Assembly: GCF_000648615.1 (NCBI RefSeq)
Contig: NZ_JFZC01000015.1
Span: 1 to 64,000 of the forward strand
DNA length: 64,000 nucleotides
Direction: 5' to 3'
Origin: Sporolactobacillus terrae DSM 11697
Lineage (GTDB): Bacteria > Bacillota > Bacilli > Bacillales > Sporolactobacillaceae
Shown: one piece after another, positions 1-10,400 of the stretch
Numbering within the stretch: the first letter of the stretch is position 1
Layout: every line of letters begins with the position of its first letter
Notes under the pieces: model-generated
Seen by the model: only the letters and a program-made list of their open reading frames with translations
Databases searched by the model: none
Told to the model about the DNA's origin: nothing
Made by a program: the position numbers and the translations under genes

Positions 1-17
1 TCCATTATAAAGGAAAA

Positions 18-57
18 GGGCCGTTGAATGTTTGATGAATCAAACATTCAACGGCCC
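18..57. repeat. perfect 19-bp inverted repeat, 2-nt spacer
   Basis: Arms at 18-36 and 39-57 are exact reverse complements (they begin GGGCCGTTGAATG), separated by GA. On the minus strand the hairpin is followed by a T-rich stretch (CCCTTTTCCTTT), so it could end a minus-strand transcript. It is unusually long and perfect for a simple terminator. Confidence 0.75.
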
Positions 58-291
58 AATGAATAGGTTGGACTTTTTCAGTGGCCTCCCTGCACTCCCG
101 CAGGCGTCCCGCGCTTTCGTACTTCCTCAGGATGCGGTGACTTCTGCGTTGTGCACAGGATGTGCATGCCCTTAGCAGAAGTTCCTCTTACAATTAGCGA
201 AAGTTCCTTTTGCAATTGGTAGAAGCTCCATTTTTATGCCGCTTATCGTTGTACTTCAAAGCAAGATCATAAACTTTCTTCCCTTACTAAG
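58..291. repeat. non-coding stretch with 22-bp repeat units
   Basis: No gene is visible. At 174-195 and 196-217 lie two imperfect tandem copies of a 22-bp unit of the form AGCGAAAGTTCCTTTTGCAATT, followed by a more degenerate third copy at about 218-239. The same unit occurs inverted near 43.77 kb. The stretch at 80-115 is GC-rich, with the look of a dispersed intergenic repeat of Bacillales; that last point is an impression only. Confidence 0.55.
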
Positions 292-334
292 AAAAGCCTC
301 TTCTCGTCACCAAGAAACGAGAAGAGGCTTTTTT
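292..334. terminator. bidirectional rho-independent terminator
   Basis: A 16-bp perfect stem (292-307 with 317-332) beginning AAAAGCCTCTTCTCG has A and T runs on both flanks. It lies just beyond the stop of the helicase gene and probably terminates the defence-island transcript. Confidence 0.85.
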
Positions 335-343
335 ATGATTCTA

Positions 344-3187
344 TTATACTTTGGTGGTGAATTCCCGGTATAGCGCCATCGGTACTTCGTGATGCAGCGC
401 AATTTCTGTTGTGATTGGCTTATTGCCCTTATAGCTGATTACATCACCGGTCCCGATGTAGATGAATGGTTCGGACTTTTGATCAATCGTCCGAAATTTT
501 CGAATAAAAAGGTGGAGTGTGATACCATCTTCTTTATTATGAATGATATGATGACCTTGCACCGAATCTTGACGCTTTGTATTCGGTGATTCCCATTGAA
601 AAAGGGTAGAACTAATAAAATGATCCTGATAATTAATGCTGTCCTTAATACCCTTTTCTTTATGTAGATCAATAAATAAGAAGTAGTTGTTACCGTTTGT
701 TAACAGTCCGGAACCGCGAAAAGAACTCAACGTCTTTTGGTAATTCGATAACAATGCTGTTTCGATCATTGTATATTGCGCATAACGTTTGAAAAAAGGT
801 GATCCATAATTCCGATGACCAAACATTTTCTCATAGCGATAAAGCCCGAAATTGAGTACATCAAGCATATACGCACTTTGCTGCTGATCTTCAAAAATTT
901 TATCTAAGGGTTCTGATCTGATAAAAGCCTTTGTCCTCCGGTCATAGCTTCCTAACTTAATCTCTCGTGACTTTTGGCCCTGATCATCATAGGTTTGATT
1001 CAAATGTTCAAAGGCATGTACGAGCGACGTCTCGTCAAACGACTCAATAACTTTCAGCACTTCATTTTGCGCTTCCGCCCATGATATCGCGTGATGGTTC
1101 ATCAGATAGCGAAGGACGACAAACTCATAGGGACGCTTAATCGGCAGCGTCATTGACAATTGACGTAGGACGGTGCTGAATGGCTCTTCATTTGCGAGCT
1201 GCTTTAGCTTATCCATTTTCTCAACGGTGGCGAGAAATGCAAGATAAGTTTTCTTATTATCGATAAATCTTATCGGATCTGGCGCATTTTCAAATCGTGC
1301 GTAATCCATTAAATAATACGGAATCGTCCGGTCTTCTGCACTGCGTACAAATTGTTTTTTAAATTCCAGGTACTCTTCTTTTAAATACTTCATCGCTCGG
1401 AAATTCTCTTGATTTAACTGTTCAATAATTCGTTTTTGTGAGATTCGGTCCATTTGAATATGCGTTGCACCGGGAAGATTGGGAAAACCGCGATCGACAG
1501 CGACCTTAAGGCTGTCCTTATCGTAAAAGCGCTTGCCACTGAGCGCAATCGCAATCAAAAAGGTTTTACTGTGATTGCCAATAAAGTCAAGCACAGTTAA
1601 AAAGGATTGTCCTTGATATTTTCTCAGACCGCGGCCAAGCTGTTGCATGAAGATAATCGGCGAATTCGTTGGCCGCAGCATCAGCACAAGATTTACCGAC
1701 GGAATATCGACCCCTTCATTAAAGATGTCAACAGTGAAGATCACTTGTAGCGGATCATGATCATTCTCAAGCTTGTGAATCATTTCTTGCCGCTTCCACT
1801 GCGGATCATCCCCGGTCAAATAGGTGCTGACTACGCCACGTTGATTGAATTGCTCCGCCATGTATTGCGCATGATCCTTGGTCACGCAATAACCAAGACA
1901 CTTGCATGAATCCCCGTCATAGCCGTAAAAGTTCATTTTTGCGATAATAAAATCTACGCGCTCATTTACCTTAAGCCGTTTTGCAACTTCGGCAACGTCA
2001 TCGATTGAGACATCGGACAGATCGACACCGTCAACATCCGAAATCCCAAAATAATGAAACGGCAGCACAAGATCTTCTTCTAAAGCCTCATTCAGACGAA
2101 CCTCAATTGCAATATTGTGGTCGAACAAGCCGAAAATATCACCGCGATCGCAGCGCTCAGGTGTCGCCGTCATACCCAGTAAAAATTTTGGTTCAAAATA
2201 ATCCAAAACACGCGTATATGTAGGACTGGTTCCATGATGCGCTTCATCAATGATGATGTACTCAAAATAATCAGCGGCGAACTCTTGGTAATGATCTTTG
2301 ATGGTTTGAATCGTTGTGAAAAGATACGGCTTTCCCTTATGATCTTTTATCGTACCGGTGAACATTCCCATCTTGTTCCCGCGACCAAGTAAGCGTTCAA
2401 ACGTCTCTTTGGCTTTACGCAAAATTTCTTCTCGATGGACAATAAACAACATCGTTTTTGGCCTAACGTTTTGTACATCAAACGCCGCCATGTAGGTCTT
2501 CCCTGTACCTGTTGCTGAAATCACAAGCGCACGCGTTTCGCCATGATCCCTCAGCCGTTCGAGATTATCGATCGCTTGATGCTGCATCACATTTGGAACA
2601 ATTTTCTGCATCGCAGAATTTCCATAACTTGAAAACGTTGGTTCCCTCGCAGCTGCAACCTGAGCCTTCAGCGATTCAATAAATCGCTCATACTTCTGCA
2701 GAAACAAGTCGTCTGCAACCGTACACTGCGCCCACAATGCGTTGTATTCATGAATCACCTTTTTCAGAAACGGCGCCTCACGTTTCGCCACCGTTGCCAC
2801 GTTCCATTCAACATTACTCTTCAGCGCACTTTGCGTCATGTTTGAGGAACCAATCATAATCGTATAAGTATCTTGATTTTGAAAAAGATACACCTTGTTA
2901 TGGAACCCTTTTGCCCGATCCGCTTCAAAAACACGAAGCTCAATATTATCAAACTTCTTAATCCGTTTCAGCGCCTTCGGCTCGGTGAAATTTAAGTACG
3001 TCGAGGTCATGATCTTCCCTCTGACCCCGCGCTCACGCAGCTCCTTTAAATGGTCAAGTAGCAGCTGCAGCCCGCTGTAATTAATGAATGCGACACTAAA
3101 GTAGAACGCTTCACATGTCGAAAACGCCTGCTGCAATTCATATAAGAACGTTTGTCCATTCGAATTGGTGATGAGTTTGTTGTTCAT
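344..3187 (-). CDS. PLD-nuclease / SF2 helicase / DUF3427 protein
   Basis: Predicted 947-residue defence-type helicase. Residues 1-160 form a phospholipase-D-like nuclease domain with one HxK half-motif (H96, K98) and GSSN at 113-116. A superfamily 2 helicase core follows: Walker A SATGTGKT at 224-231, DEAH at 314-317, and MTATPER near 339. The C-terminal half fits the DUF3427 arrangement usual for this architecture. Such proteins are known from defence islands, where they are presumed to act on foreign DNA. It is the last gene of the island, 95 nt after the DUF262 gene and immediately before a strong terminator. The start is ATG with a weak purine-rich site (AAGGATTG) upstream. The domain call is firm; the biological target is unknown. 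Confidence 0.9.
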   Translation of the reverse strand: MNNKLITNSNGQTFLYELQQAFSTCEAFYFSVAFINYSGLQLLLDHLKELRERGVRGKIMTSTYLNFTEPKALKRIKKFDNIELRVFEADRAKGFHNKVYLFQNQDTYTIMIGSSNMTQSALKSNVEWNVATVAKREAPFLKKVIHEYNALWAQCTVADDLFLQKYERFIESLKAQVAAAREPTFSSYGNSAMQKIVPNVMQHQAIDNLERLRDHGETRALVISATGTGKTYMAAFDVQNVRPKTMLFIVHREEILRKAKETFERLLGRGNKMGMFTGTIKDHKGKPYLFTTIQTIKDHYQEFAADYFEYIIIDEAHHGTSPTYTRVLDYFEPKFLLGMTATPERCDRGDIFGLFDHNIAIEVRLNEALEEDLVLPFHYFGISDVDGVDLSDVSIDDVAEVAKRLKVNERVDFIIAKMNFYGYDGDSCKCLGYCVTKDHAQYMAEQFNQRGVVSTYLTGDDPQWKRQEMIHKLENDHDPLQVIFTVDIFNEGVDIPSVNLVLMLRPTNSPIIFMQQLGRGLRKYQGQSFLTVLDFIGNHSKTFLIAIALSGKRFYDKDSLKVAVDRGFPNLPGATHIQMDRISQKRIIEQLNQENFRAMKYLKEEYLEFKKQFVRSAEDRTIPYYLMDYARFENAPDPIRFIDNKKTYLAFLATVEKMDKLKQLANEEPFSTVLRQLSMTLPIKRPYEFVVLRYLMNHHAISWAEAQNEVLKVIESFDETSLVHAFEHLNQTYDDQGQKSREIKLGSYDRRTKAFIRSEPLDKIFEDQQQSAYMLDVLNFGLYRYEKMFGHRNYGSPFFKRYAQYTMIETALLSNYQKTLSSFRGSGLLTNGNNYFLFIDLHKEKGIKDSINYQDHFISSTLFQWESPNTKRQDSVQGHHIIHNKEDGITLHLFIRKFRTIDQKSEPFIYIGTGDVISYKGNKPITTEIALHHEVPMALYREFTTKV

Positions 3188-3282
3188 AACTCGATCAATC
3201 CTTCATTATCATGATTGCGGTACTATTTGATCTAAATTATTCATTTAAGTAACTTCGAAATACCAACGATAATAAATAAAAA

Positions 3283-5373
3283 TCAAATCTCCATTTGGAT
3301 AGCATAAGCTTGATGAATGAGTGGATACACATCATCCAATTGTACAGGTGAAAAAATTTTGATCTCACTTTCTCCCGTTGCCCAATGGCCAATACCTCGC
3401 AAATCTCTGAGCAGACCTTTAGGATCTGTTAATTCATCCACAGAAGCATTAATATTCACTGAAATGCCCTCTTTTGTGAACATAACACTAGTAAGATTAC
3501 TTCTAAAACGGAAGACAACATAATGCTTATTATATTTAACGGTAATATCAGCATTCAGATTTATTAAATAGTCTTGAATGGCTGTAAAAAGTTCTAGATT
3601 TGGTTTCGATCGAAACTCATAATCTTCAATAGTATAGGAAACGTTATCAACCGTTTCTTCTCTTTGCTCACAATAATCTGGAGATACACTTGGGTATTGC
3701 CAAATGTTCAGAGTTCGTCTGGAAAGCAAATTTCCTCGTCGATCAATTGCACTAGGATCCCACTGCTCTACTTCAGCTAACATTCGATTCAATCGTATCG
3801 GACTATAAATAAATCCGTTTTTCATTTTTCTTTTTCCTTCGAATTCTTGATTACTCAATTCGGAGTTATAACGGGTAAGTGTTAGATTGCCAAGCCTGTT
3901 CAAATACTGAGTATGAATGGTTTTCCAATCTTGCCCGAGTATTTCTTTCCACTTTTCATTTAACGTTTGAGGCATAATATGTTCAATCGAGTACTTGTTA
4001 AGATCAATGATTTCTTTTGTGTCAAAGTTTTCGAGTTTGCTCAATAAGTATTTTGAGCGTTGAAAATTATAAATATCCTTTATTTTCAGCTCTCTTTCAA
4101 ATTCCTCATCTGATGGAAAGCGCTTATATGAATCTAATTGAAGAAGTTCATAGCAAAAGCTGTCCAAATAATGCGCTTTATCGATTTTGGCATTCAATGT
4201 GGCAAATGTCTTATTTAAAGAATTCGTTGGGATACCTACTACTGCTCTTCTGAACACATACGATTCAACAAGGCGATAAATGGTAATCAGTTGTTCTTGA
4301 TTTATTACCTTGTTATCGAAATCATGATAGGTTTGAACCAAAAATGGATAGGCAACATTTACCCTTAACTCGTTAATCTCTTGCATCAATGCGTTCACTT
4401 TTTGATTTGGCGTAACGGCTGATAACAAATCAGCAAAGATTTTGCTATAATCATAAAAATCTTTAACGACTTGTTCCAAGCCTAACTTTGATATGGCGCT
4501 TTTAAAGTATCGTTTAAACGACTCATAGATTCTGTCCTGGCGTGGGATTCGACCAGTTTTAATCGTTAAGTAATCCCTTGAGAAACGATCAAAGGCATTT
4601 TCGGGATGATCCGTAAACAACTGCTCAATTTTCAACCAATATTTCCGGTACATCGTGGATTGTAATTTCGGATCTAAATCCATGAGTATATAATTTCGAA
4701 TTAAATCGCTTTGCGATAAATCTAATCCAGTCGAGTTAAGACTTTCAAAAATTAATTGAGGGTTGTCCTTTCCTTGTTCAAGACTTACATCGATGATCAT
4801 CAGTTTCTTTAAACCTTCATAGACGACTTTAAGTTCTGATTTCATCATTTCATTGAAGAAATAATTGTAATTCTGTACAATACGACTTTCTTTGTAAGCG
4901 TCTATCGCAGCTTTATCAGAATCTAAAATTGATCTTATGGCTTGGTTATCGCCTTCTGTTAAAACCAATTTATAAAATAAGTCATCTTCTTCATCACTGT
5001 TCACAAGATAATAGTTCGTCAACTTTCTCGTCGAAATTCCAATTTCCTTTTTCTGAATTTCCAATGCATTTCTAAGCGCCAAGATCATTAGGGACAGAGT
5101 CGTTAATCGTTGCTGTCCATCGATGATGCTTAATTGATTAATTACAGCTGCATGAAAGACATCTTTTGTTATGTAAACAATTGAACCCGTAAAATGCCCG
5201 AAACTTTCATCATCTTTTCCAGCCACAAGAACATCTTGAAGTAATTTTTTACATTGCGGGATTGACCAGCTATATTTTCTTTGATAAATGGGCACAACGA
5301 ATTGACTCGGTGATTGAAGAAATTTTAAAAAGTTTTGCTCAACAGCTTTCAAGGTATCGTTCACCAACCTCAA
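3283..5373 (-). CDS. DUF262-DUF1524-DUF5655 protein (GmrSD-like)
   Basis: Predicted 696-residue protein of the GmrSD/type IV restriction class. DUF262 shows PIYQRKYSW near 28-36, the DGQQR motif at 85-89 (ParB-like NTPase/DNase fold) and the FESLNSTGLDLSQ block near 209. DUF1524 carries the HNH-like EHIMPQ at 464-469 and LGNLTLTRYNSELSN at 494-508. The last hundred residues resemble DUF5655. Known family members cleave modified phage DNA. It lies 30 nt downstream of hsdR in the same direction, so it probably belongs to the same transcript. The start is uncertain: TTG at 5373 or GTG at 5364, both close to a GAGG. Confidence 0.88.
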   Translation of the reverse strand: MRLVNDTLKAVEQNFLKFLQSPSQFVVPIYQRKYSWSIPQCKKLLQDVLVAGKDDESFGHFTGSIVYITKDVFHAAVINQLSIIDGQQRLTTLSLMILALRNALEIQKKEIGISTRKLTNYYLVNSDEEDDLFYKLVLTEGDNQAIRSILDSDKAAIDAYKESRIVQNYNYFFNEMMKSELKVVYEGLKKLMIIDVSLEQGKDNPQLIFESLNSTGLDLSQSDLIRNYILMDLDPKLQSTMYRKYWLKIEQLFTDHPENAFDRFSRDYLTIKTGRIPRQDRIYESFKRYFKSAISKLGLEQVVKDFYDYSKIFADLLSAVTPNQKVNALMQEINELRVNVAYPFLVQTYHDFDNKVINQEQLITIYRLVESYVFRRAVVGIPTNSLNKTFATLNAKIDKAHYLDSFCYELLQLDSYKRFPSDEEFERELKIKDIYNFQRSKYLLSKLENFDTKEIIDLNKYSIEHIMPQTLNEKWKEILGQDWKTIHTQYLNRLGNLTLTRYNSELSNQEFEGKRKMKNGFIYSPIRLNRMLAEVEQWDPSAIDRRGNLLSRRTLNIWQYPSVSPDYCEQREETVDNVSYTIEDYEFRSKPNLELFTAIQDYLINLNADITVKYNKHYVVFRFRSNLTSVMFTKEGISVNINASVDELTDPKGLLRDLRGIGHWATGESEIKIFSPVQLDDVYPLIHQAYAIQMEI

Positions 5374-5403
5374 TCATTTGATTACTGAATTTCATTGTTA
5401 TTT

Positions 5404-8400
5404 TCATAACTTATAATCTTCACTATCCTCAGCCGCCTGCTGAGCAAGCATCCCATCATAGGTTAGGTTCTCTGCTACGTTTCCGGACATGCGATTTACT
5501 TGTTTCATCACAATTTCAAGTGCGTCTTCTGCTTGATCCGGTGGATAATTGTATTTCTTCAAGAGTCTACGGATGGTTCGACGCATCATCGCCTGTGCTT
5601 GTTCACGGATGTTAAAATCAATGGTTACGTTCTTTCTAATTGATTCTGTTAGTTCTTGAGCAATCGTTTTCAACGTGTCATCGTCATAGAAATCTTGAAC
5701 GGCTTCATCTTTGGACAGCGCGTAATAGAAGGCAATTTCATCTCTATTCAATCCTAGTTTTGCCTCATCCTCACCCATTTTGCGAATTTGTTTCGCCATG
5801 CGTATCAGTTCTTCAATGACTTCAGCATTCGTAATGGATTGGTTGCGGTATTTATTAAGCGAGCGTTTCAGCTTTTCTGAGAAGAGTTCTGATTTGACAA
5901 GGTTGGTTCGCGACATGACTTTGATTTCGCCTTCGAGCAGCTTTTTCAGCATTTCGCGAGCCAAATTCTTTGTTTTTAATGCTTTTACTTCTTGGAGAAA
6001 ATGTTCATCAAGCAAGGAGATTTCCGGCTGCTTCAGGCCAAGCGTTTGGAAGACATCGATCACATCTTCAGAAATAATCGAGCGTTCAAGCAATTGATTG
6101 ATCCGTTGTTCAATGACATGTTTGCTTGGCGGTGTCTTGGATCCGTGTTGAAGCTTAATCAAGCTTGCTTTTACTGCCTTGAAGTACCCTACTTCCATCG
6201 TCACAGCTTTTCCAGCTTCGGTAGCAGAAACAAGCCCATGTGCTTTACCAAGTTCGGTGGCATATTGAATGAAATCTTTTTGCTCTTTTTCATCTTTGCC
6301 GAGGATAAAATTCATGCCTTCTGCAATCGTTCGCATGCGCGTACGTGCCGAAGTCGAGAAATAGCCGCTATAATCAAATCCATGCATCATACTCTGAACG
6401 ATTTCCAGTTTCTCTTTCATGACTGCAATCGCAGCTGACGTATCAATTCCTGTATTCTTCCGATCACTGTCTGTGTACTGATTCAATGCTCGCTTCAAGC
6501 TCTCAAGAATGCCAATATAGTCAACAACCACGCCGCCCTCTTTATCTTTAAATACGCGGTTAACGCGGGCAATTGCTTGCATGAGGTTGTGACCTTTCAT
6601 CGGCTTATCAATATACATCGTGTTTAGTGACGGGACATCGAATCCTGTTAACCACATATCACGAACAATCACAAGCTTAAGCGGGTCACCGTTGTCCTTC
6701 ATCCGTTTTGCCAGGGTATCACGGCGCTGTTTTCCCCCGACATGTTTTTGCAGCCGTTCACTGTCCGCCGCACTGCCTGTCATCACAACTTTTATTTTTC
6801 CTTTATTTAAATCGTCACTGTGCCAGTCTGGTCGCAGCGCCACAATTGCGTCGTACAAATCCACACAAATCTTACGACTCATGCAGACAATCATCGCTTT
6901 CCCAGACATGACCTCTTCTTTGGCTTCAAAATGCTGAACAATATCCGCAGCAAGTCTCTTGATCCGATTGGGTGAGCCGACAACTGCTTCAAGACGTGAC
7001 CATTTTGATTTATTTTTTTCCCGTGCGGTTTCTTCAAGTCCTTCGGTAATTTCATTGAATTCATCATCCAGAACCTGCATCACATCATCATCAGCTTCAA
7101 GCTTAATCACGCGATTCTCGTAATAAATTTTAACGGTTGCCTTGTCCTCAACTGAACGCGTCATATCATAAATATCAATATAATTGCCAAATACGGCAGG
7201 TGTCGATTTATCATCAAATTCAATCGGCGTTCCAGTAAAACCGATATAGGAAGCATTTGGCAACGCATCACGCATATACTTGGCATAGCCAAACTTTATT
7301 GTCCCTGTTTTCAAATTTGTTTTCGCCTCAAGCCCATACTGGCTGCGGTGCGCCTCATCTGCAATAATAATCACGTTACGCCGATCTGTTAAAATCGGCA
7401 TTTCTCCAGCTTCAGGCTTGAACTTTTGAATCGTCGTGAAAATAATCCCGCCAGATTGTCGTTCATTGAGCAGATCATATAATCCATTTACTTCGCGCGA
7501 GTGATCGCTTGCAAGGATCTTCTTCTGCTCATCCGTTAATTTTCGGACATCTGCCTGTTTCGGCTCCTGCCTTAGAATCTCTTGAGCCTTGGAGAAGGTT
7601 GTATAGAGCTGATCATCCAGATCATTCCGGTCGGTAATGACAATGATCGTGGGATTATTTAACTGGCGAACAAGTGCCGCAGTGTAAAAGACCATCGTGA
7701 AACTCTTTCCAGAACCCTGCGTGTGCCAAACGACACCAATTTTTCGATTGCCCGTGCTGCTCGTCGCCATTCTCGTTTTCTCAATTGCTTTTTTCACCGC
7801 AAAATATTGATGATAGGCAGCTAAAATTTTAATCAGCGATTTTTTTGCCCCAAACTTTTTACCCTTTGCATCATAACTTTCCGAACGCGTGGTTTGAAAT
7901 AAGATAAAATGCGTCACAATATCGATCAAACGTGATTGCTCAAGCATCCCGTGAAACAGTGTCTCGTATTGAGGCATCGAAAGCGGGGCTACATTTTGAC
8001 CGTCATCACTGCGCCAGTTCATGAATCGTTCGAAGTTAGACGTGATTGTACCCGCCTTAGCATTGATCCCATCGGATAGAATACAAAATGCGTTGTAATG
8101 AAACAGCGATGGGATATCCCTCTTGTACGTTTGAATTTGATTATAAGCATGCTCAATGCCAACATTGTCGTCCGAGGCTGATTTCAGTTCAATCACGACA
8201 AGCGGCAGCCCATTAATAAATAGAATCAAGTCAGGGCGTCTATTCTTCAAACCAATAATGGTGAATTGATTCACTGCGAGAAAGTCATTATTCTCAACGT
8301 GCTCAGAATCAACGATGTACACGCGTTTCGTTCGAATGATATGGTCTTCCTTGTAAGAAACGTCGATCCCTTCTGTAAGCATCCGGTGAAAATAATGGTT

Positions 8401-8664
8401 ATTTTCCGCTAAAGATGGATTATTAAACGTGATCACCTGTCGAAACGCATCATCCAGAGCCTCTCGCGGAATTCCTGGATTGATGCGTATTAATGCATCA
8501 CGTACCCGACTTTCAAGGATCACTTCTTTATAATCCTTTCGTTCTGGATAATCGCCGTCACAGGCAATATCAGGCCCTGATTGATACTCATAGCCTAGTT
8601 CTTCTAAAATTTCTATGGCCGCTTGTTCCAAGCTGTCTTCAGTAAAACTTTCTGGAACACTCAT
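5404..8664 (-). CDS. hsdR: type I restriction enzyme, R subunit HsdR
   Basis: Predicted 1086-residue motor and nuclease subunit of a type I restriction-modification enzyme. The N-terminal PD-(D/E)xK nuclease shows D145, E159-L-K161 and a QxxxY motif (QIQTY, 176-180). The translocase has Walker A HTQGSGKS (314-321), DEAH (436-439) and TGTP (477-480), and an EcoEI-type helical C-terminus follows. Length is normal for the family. The ATG is preceded by GGGGGAG. It is separated from hsdM and hsdS by the recombinase and the broken second hsdS, an arrangement typical of phase-variable systems. Confidence 0.95.
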   Translation of the reverse strand: MSVPESFTEDSLEQAAIEILEELGYEYQSGPDIACDGDYPERKDYKEVILESRVRDALIRINPGIPREALDDAFRQVITFNNPSLAENNHYFHRMLTEGIDVSYKEDHIIRTKRVYIVDSEHVENNDFLAVNQFTIIGLKNRRPDLILFINGLPLVVIELKSASDDNVGIEHAYNQIQTYKRDIPSLFHYNAFCILSDGINAKAGTITSNFERFMNWRSDDGQNVAPLSMPQYETLFHGMLEQSRLIDIVTHFILFQTTRSESYDAKGKKFGAKKSLIKILAAYHQYFAVKKAIEKTRMATSSTGNRKIGVVWHTQGSGKSFTMVFYTAALVRQLNNPTIIVITDRNDLDDQLYTTFSKAQEILRQEPKQADVRKLTDEQKKILASDHSREVNGLYDLLNERQSGGIIFTTIQKFKPEAGEMPILTDRRNVIIIADEAHRSQYGLEAKTNLKTGTIKFGYAKYMRDALPNASYIGFTGTPIEFDDKSTPAVFGNYIDIYDMTRSVEDKATVKIYYENRVIKLEADDDVMQVLDDEFNEITEGLEETAREKNKSKWSRLEAVVGSPNRIKRLAADIVQHFEAKEEVMSGKAMIVCMSRKICVDLYDAIVALRPDWHSDDLNKGKIKVVMTGSAADSERLQKHVGGKQRRDTLAKRMKDNGDPLKLVIVRDMWLTGFDVPSLNTMYIDKPMKGHNLMQAIARVNRVFKDKEGGVVVDYIGILESLKRALNQYTDSDRKNTGIDTSAAIAVMKEKLEIVQSMMHGFDYSGYFSTSARTRMRTIAEGMNFILGKDEKEQKDFIQYATELGKAHGLVSATEAGKAVTMEVGYFKAVKASLIKLQHGSKTPPSKHVIEQRINQLLERSIISEDVIDVFQTLGLKQPEISLLDEHFLQEVKALKTKNLAREMLKKLLEGEIKVMSRTNLVKSELFSEKLKRSLNKYRNQSITNAEVIEELIRMAKQIRKMGEDEAKLGLNRDEIAFYYALSKDEAVQDFYDDDTLKTIAQELTESIRKNVTIDFNIREQAQAMMRRTIRRLLKKYNYPPDQAEDALEIVMKQVNRMSGNVAENLTYDGMLAQQAAEDSEDYKL

Positions 8665-8715
8665 GGGTACGCTCCCCCTTTCTATTTAAAAAGCTTCTTC
8701 AGCAATGCAAAAAGA

Positions 8716-8913
8716 TCAAAAGACGTACGCTGATAAACCTTGTTGTATCCATATTTCTTCGGATTCCGAATCCATCCGTAACCACGTGGCATTTTTAAAC
8801 CGATACAATGAATCAATTGCCGTTTGAGACTCGTTCGCGCGGATATTCTTCGTTTCAAACTCGGTTTTCTCATACCAAATTTCATCGATGGACACCTCTT
8901 TTATCAGGCTCAT
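8716..8913 (-). CDS. small ORF between hsdS copy and hsdR, unrecognised
   Basis: A 65-codon frame starting MSLIKEVSIDEIWYEK, acidic and of ordinary composition, but without a clear ribosome binding site. An overlapping frame (8682-8885, 67 codons, very basic) has a better site, GAGGTG seven bases before its ATG. Only one can be real, and a frameshifted remnant joining the two is also possible. I do not recognise either product. Its place inside the restriction operon is the only functional hint. Confidence 0.3.
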   Translation of the reverse strand: MSLIKEVSIDEIWYEKTEFETKNIRANESQTAIDSLYRFKNATWLRMDSESEEIWIQQGLSAYVF

Positions 8914-9628
8914 AGGTTAGAAGATCGTTAATAAAACCGCGAAATAGCGAATACTGGGCAAAATTACCAAAAAAGTAATAGATAAACACTAATTTTCTTA
9001 AATTTCTTCCATCGGAACGCGAATCTCTCCAGACATCAGTTTTGGGAGGAGAGTGTCTCTTAAAATCACTAGTCTTTCATTTTCAATAACATTATTATTT
9101 ACCCTATTGAAAATTGCTGAGGAAACTTTTTTAAATAACATTAAGGTATTATTATTAGGAAATATGACCTTTATTTTTGAGAAACTATCTTTTCTATAGA
9201 ATAATCTTGCACTTCCAGTTTCCCAATTCGAGGCAACCTTCTGAGCTTCTTTAACAAGATAGTACAAAAATAGTTGTGGAATCTGCCCGTCTTTTGATCT
9301 AAATCTCCACATATTTTGATTTTGTAAAGAGCCTTCTGTATTCCTTAGTACCATCCCTATTTTTCCTATACTTGCTCCAACCATAACTAAGGCTACATCA
9401 AAATTTTTTAAAATGTATTTTTCATACTTTTCACTTCTGTATTTTTGTGGCAGATATACTAAATTATTATTAGTAAAATAGCCATTTTCGCCAATATTCA
9501 AAGTCCTTAAAACTTTCACTCCATCTGCAACATAGTCTGAAGCCTTGAAAGCAAATCCGTTTTGAATTTCCGATATGCTTCCAAGATCACTAACCTCCCA
9601 CCTTCTCGGAATCAACCCGAGTTCGCTT

Positions 9629-9742
9629 TCAACCATTTCTCCACCGCTAGATTTATAGGATCTTCCCTCTTCATTTGGAAATTCAAAATCAACAAACCAA
9701 TGTTTGAAAATTGCTTGAGCCATTGCTTCTAAATTTTGATTT
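9629..9742. repeat. central hsdS repeat, copy 2 (114 bp)
   Basis: This copy matches 12083-12196 with a single difference by eye. It encodes the spacer helix region ([18 protein letters not shown] and on) between the two target recognition domains. Both copies lie in the same orientation. Confidence 0.9.
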
Positions 9743-9806
9743 GTGCAAGCATTTCATAATAAAATTAATAATCTTATGCAAAATATTAACATGAAAATTT
9801 TGATTT
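9731..9806. repeat. 64-bp insertion flanked by 12-bp direct repeats
   Basis: AAATTTTGATTT occurs at 9731-9742 and again at 9795-9806, 64 bp apart. The 52 AT-rich bases between them have no counterpart in the intact hsdS. Precise recombination between the 12-bp copies would restore the reading frame. Confidence 0.85.
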
Positions 9807-10400
9807 ATTCTATTATTCAACTCAATTTTTTCGTCTATAGTTGAAAGAATGTATGCTACTTTTTTCTGAATCCTCTTGGGCGGAAATTTCATAGGAGTAT
9901 TCTTAATTAAATCTACCTGTGCTCTTTGCCTGCCAGAAGTACCTGTCATTGATTTAATTGCAATATCTCTTAAGTTTGGAGATATGGCCAAATAATAGAT
10001 AAAGTCATTAACTGTGTACTCTTTCTTTTCTCTTAGGACAATAAATTCAGTAGATCCAAAACCTACTTCATCCTTTTCTAAGACTGTGACTTGTGCAGTT
10101 TTACCATTTTCGAGACAAGGGGTTATCCTTGCCAATAAGGTGTCTCCATTTCTAAATTTAGTACCACTTGTATACTTTGTGATCTCAAAACCGCGAATAT
10201 ATCTTTGAAGTGGATGTAGCTTATCCATCCCAATCTTCTTTGCCAATTCACCTTTTTTTAGCTTTTCATTAGGATTAAATTCAATAACATCACCTAATCG
10301 AACCTTTTGCCATTCATCAGAACTCATAGTCGATCCCCCAAGGTCTATCTTTAATCTTTAAATTCGTTTTTTTCTAAACTCAGCAGTTAAATTATCTAAT

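Larger units (their letters stand above)
8998..10327 (-). pseudogene. hsdS: second hsdS, interrupted by a 64-bp insertion
   Basis: Specificity subunit in two frames. The N-terminal target domain (MSSDEWQKVRLGDV onward) runs 10327 to about 9806. The conserved spacer and second target domain continue in another frame to [16 protein letters not shown] at 8998. The frames are broken by 64 bp bounded by a direct repeat (see 9731-9806). Removing 64 bp leaves 1266 bp, exactly 422 codons, close to the intact hsdS. It has its own site (GGGGGATCGACT-ATG), so a truncated half-subunit of one target domain could be made. Its target domains differ from those of the intact copy, so it is a reservoir of alternative specificity. 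Confidence 0.88.
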
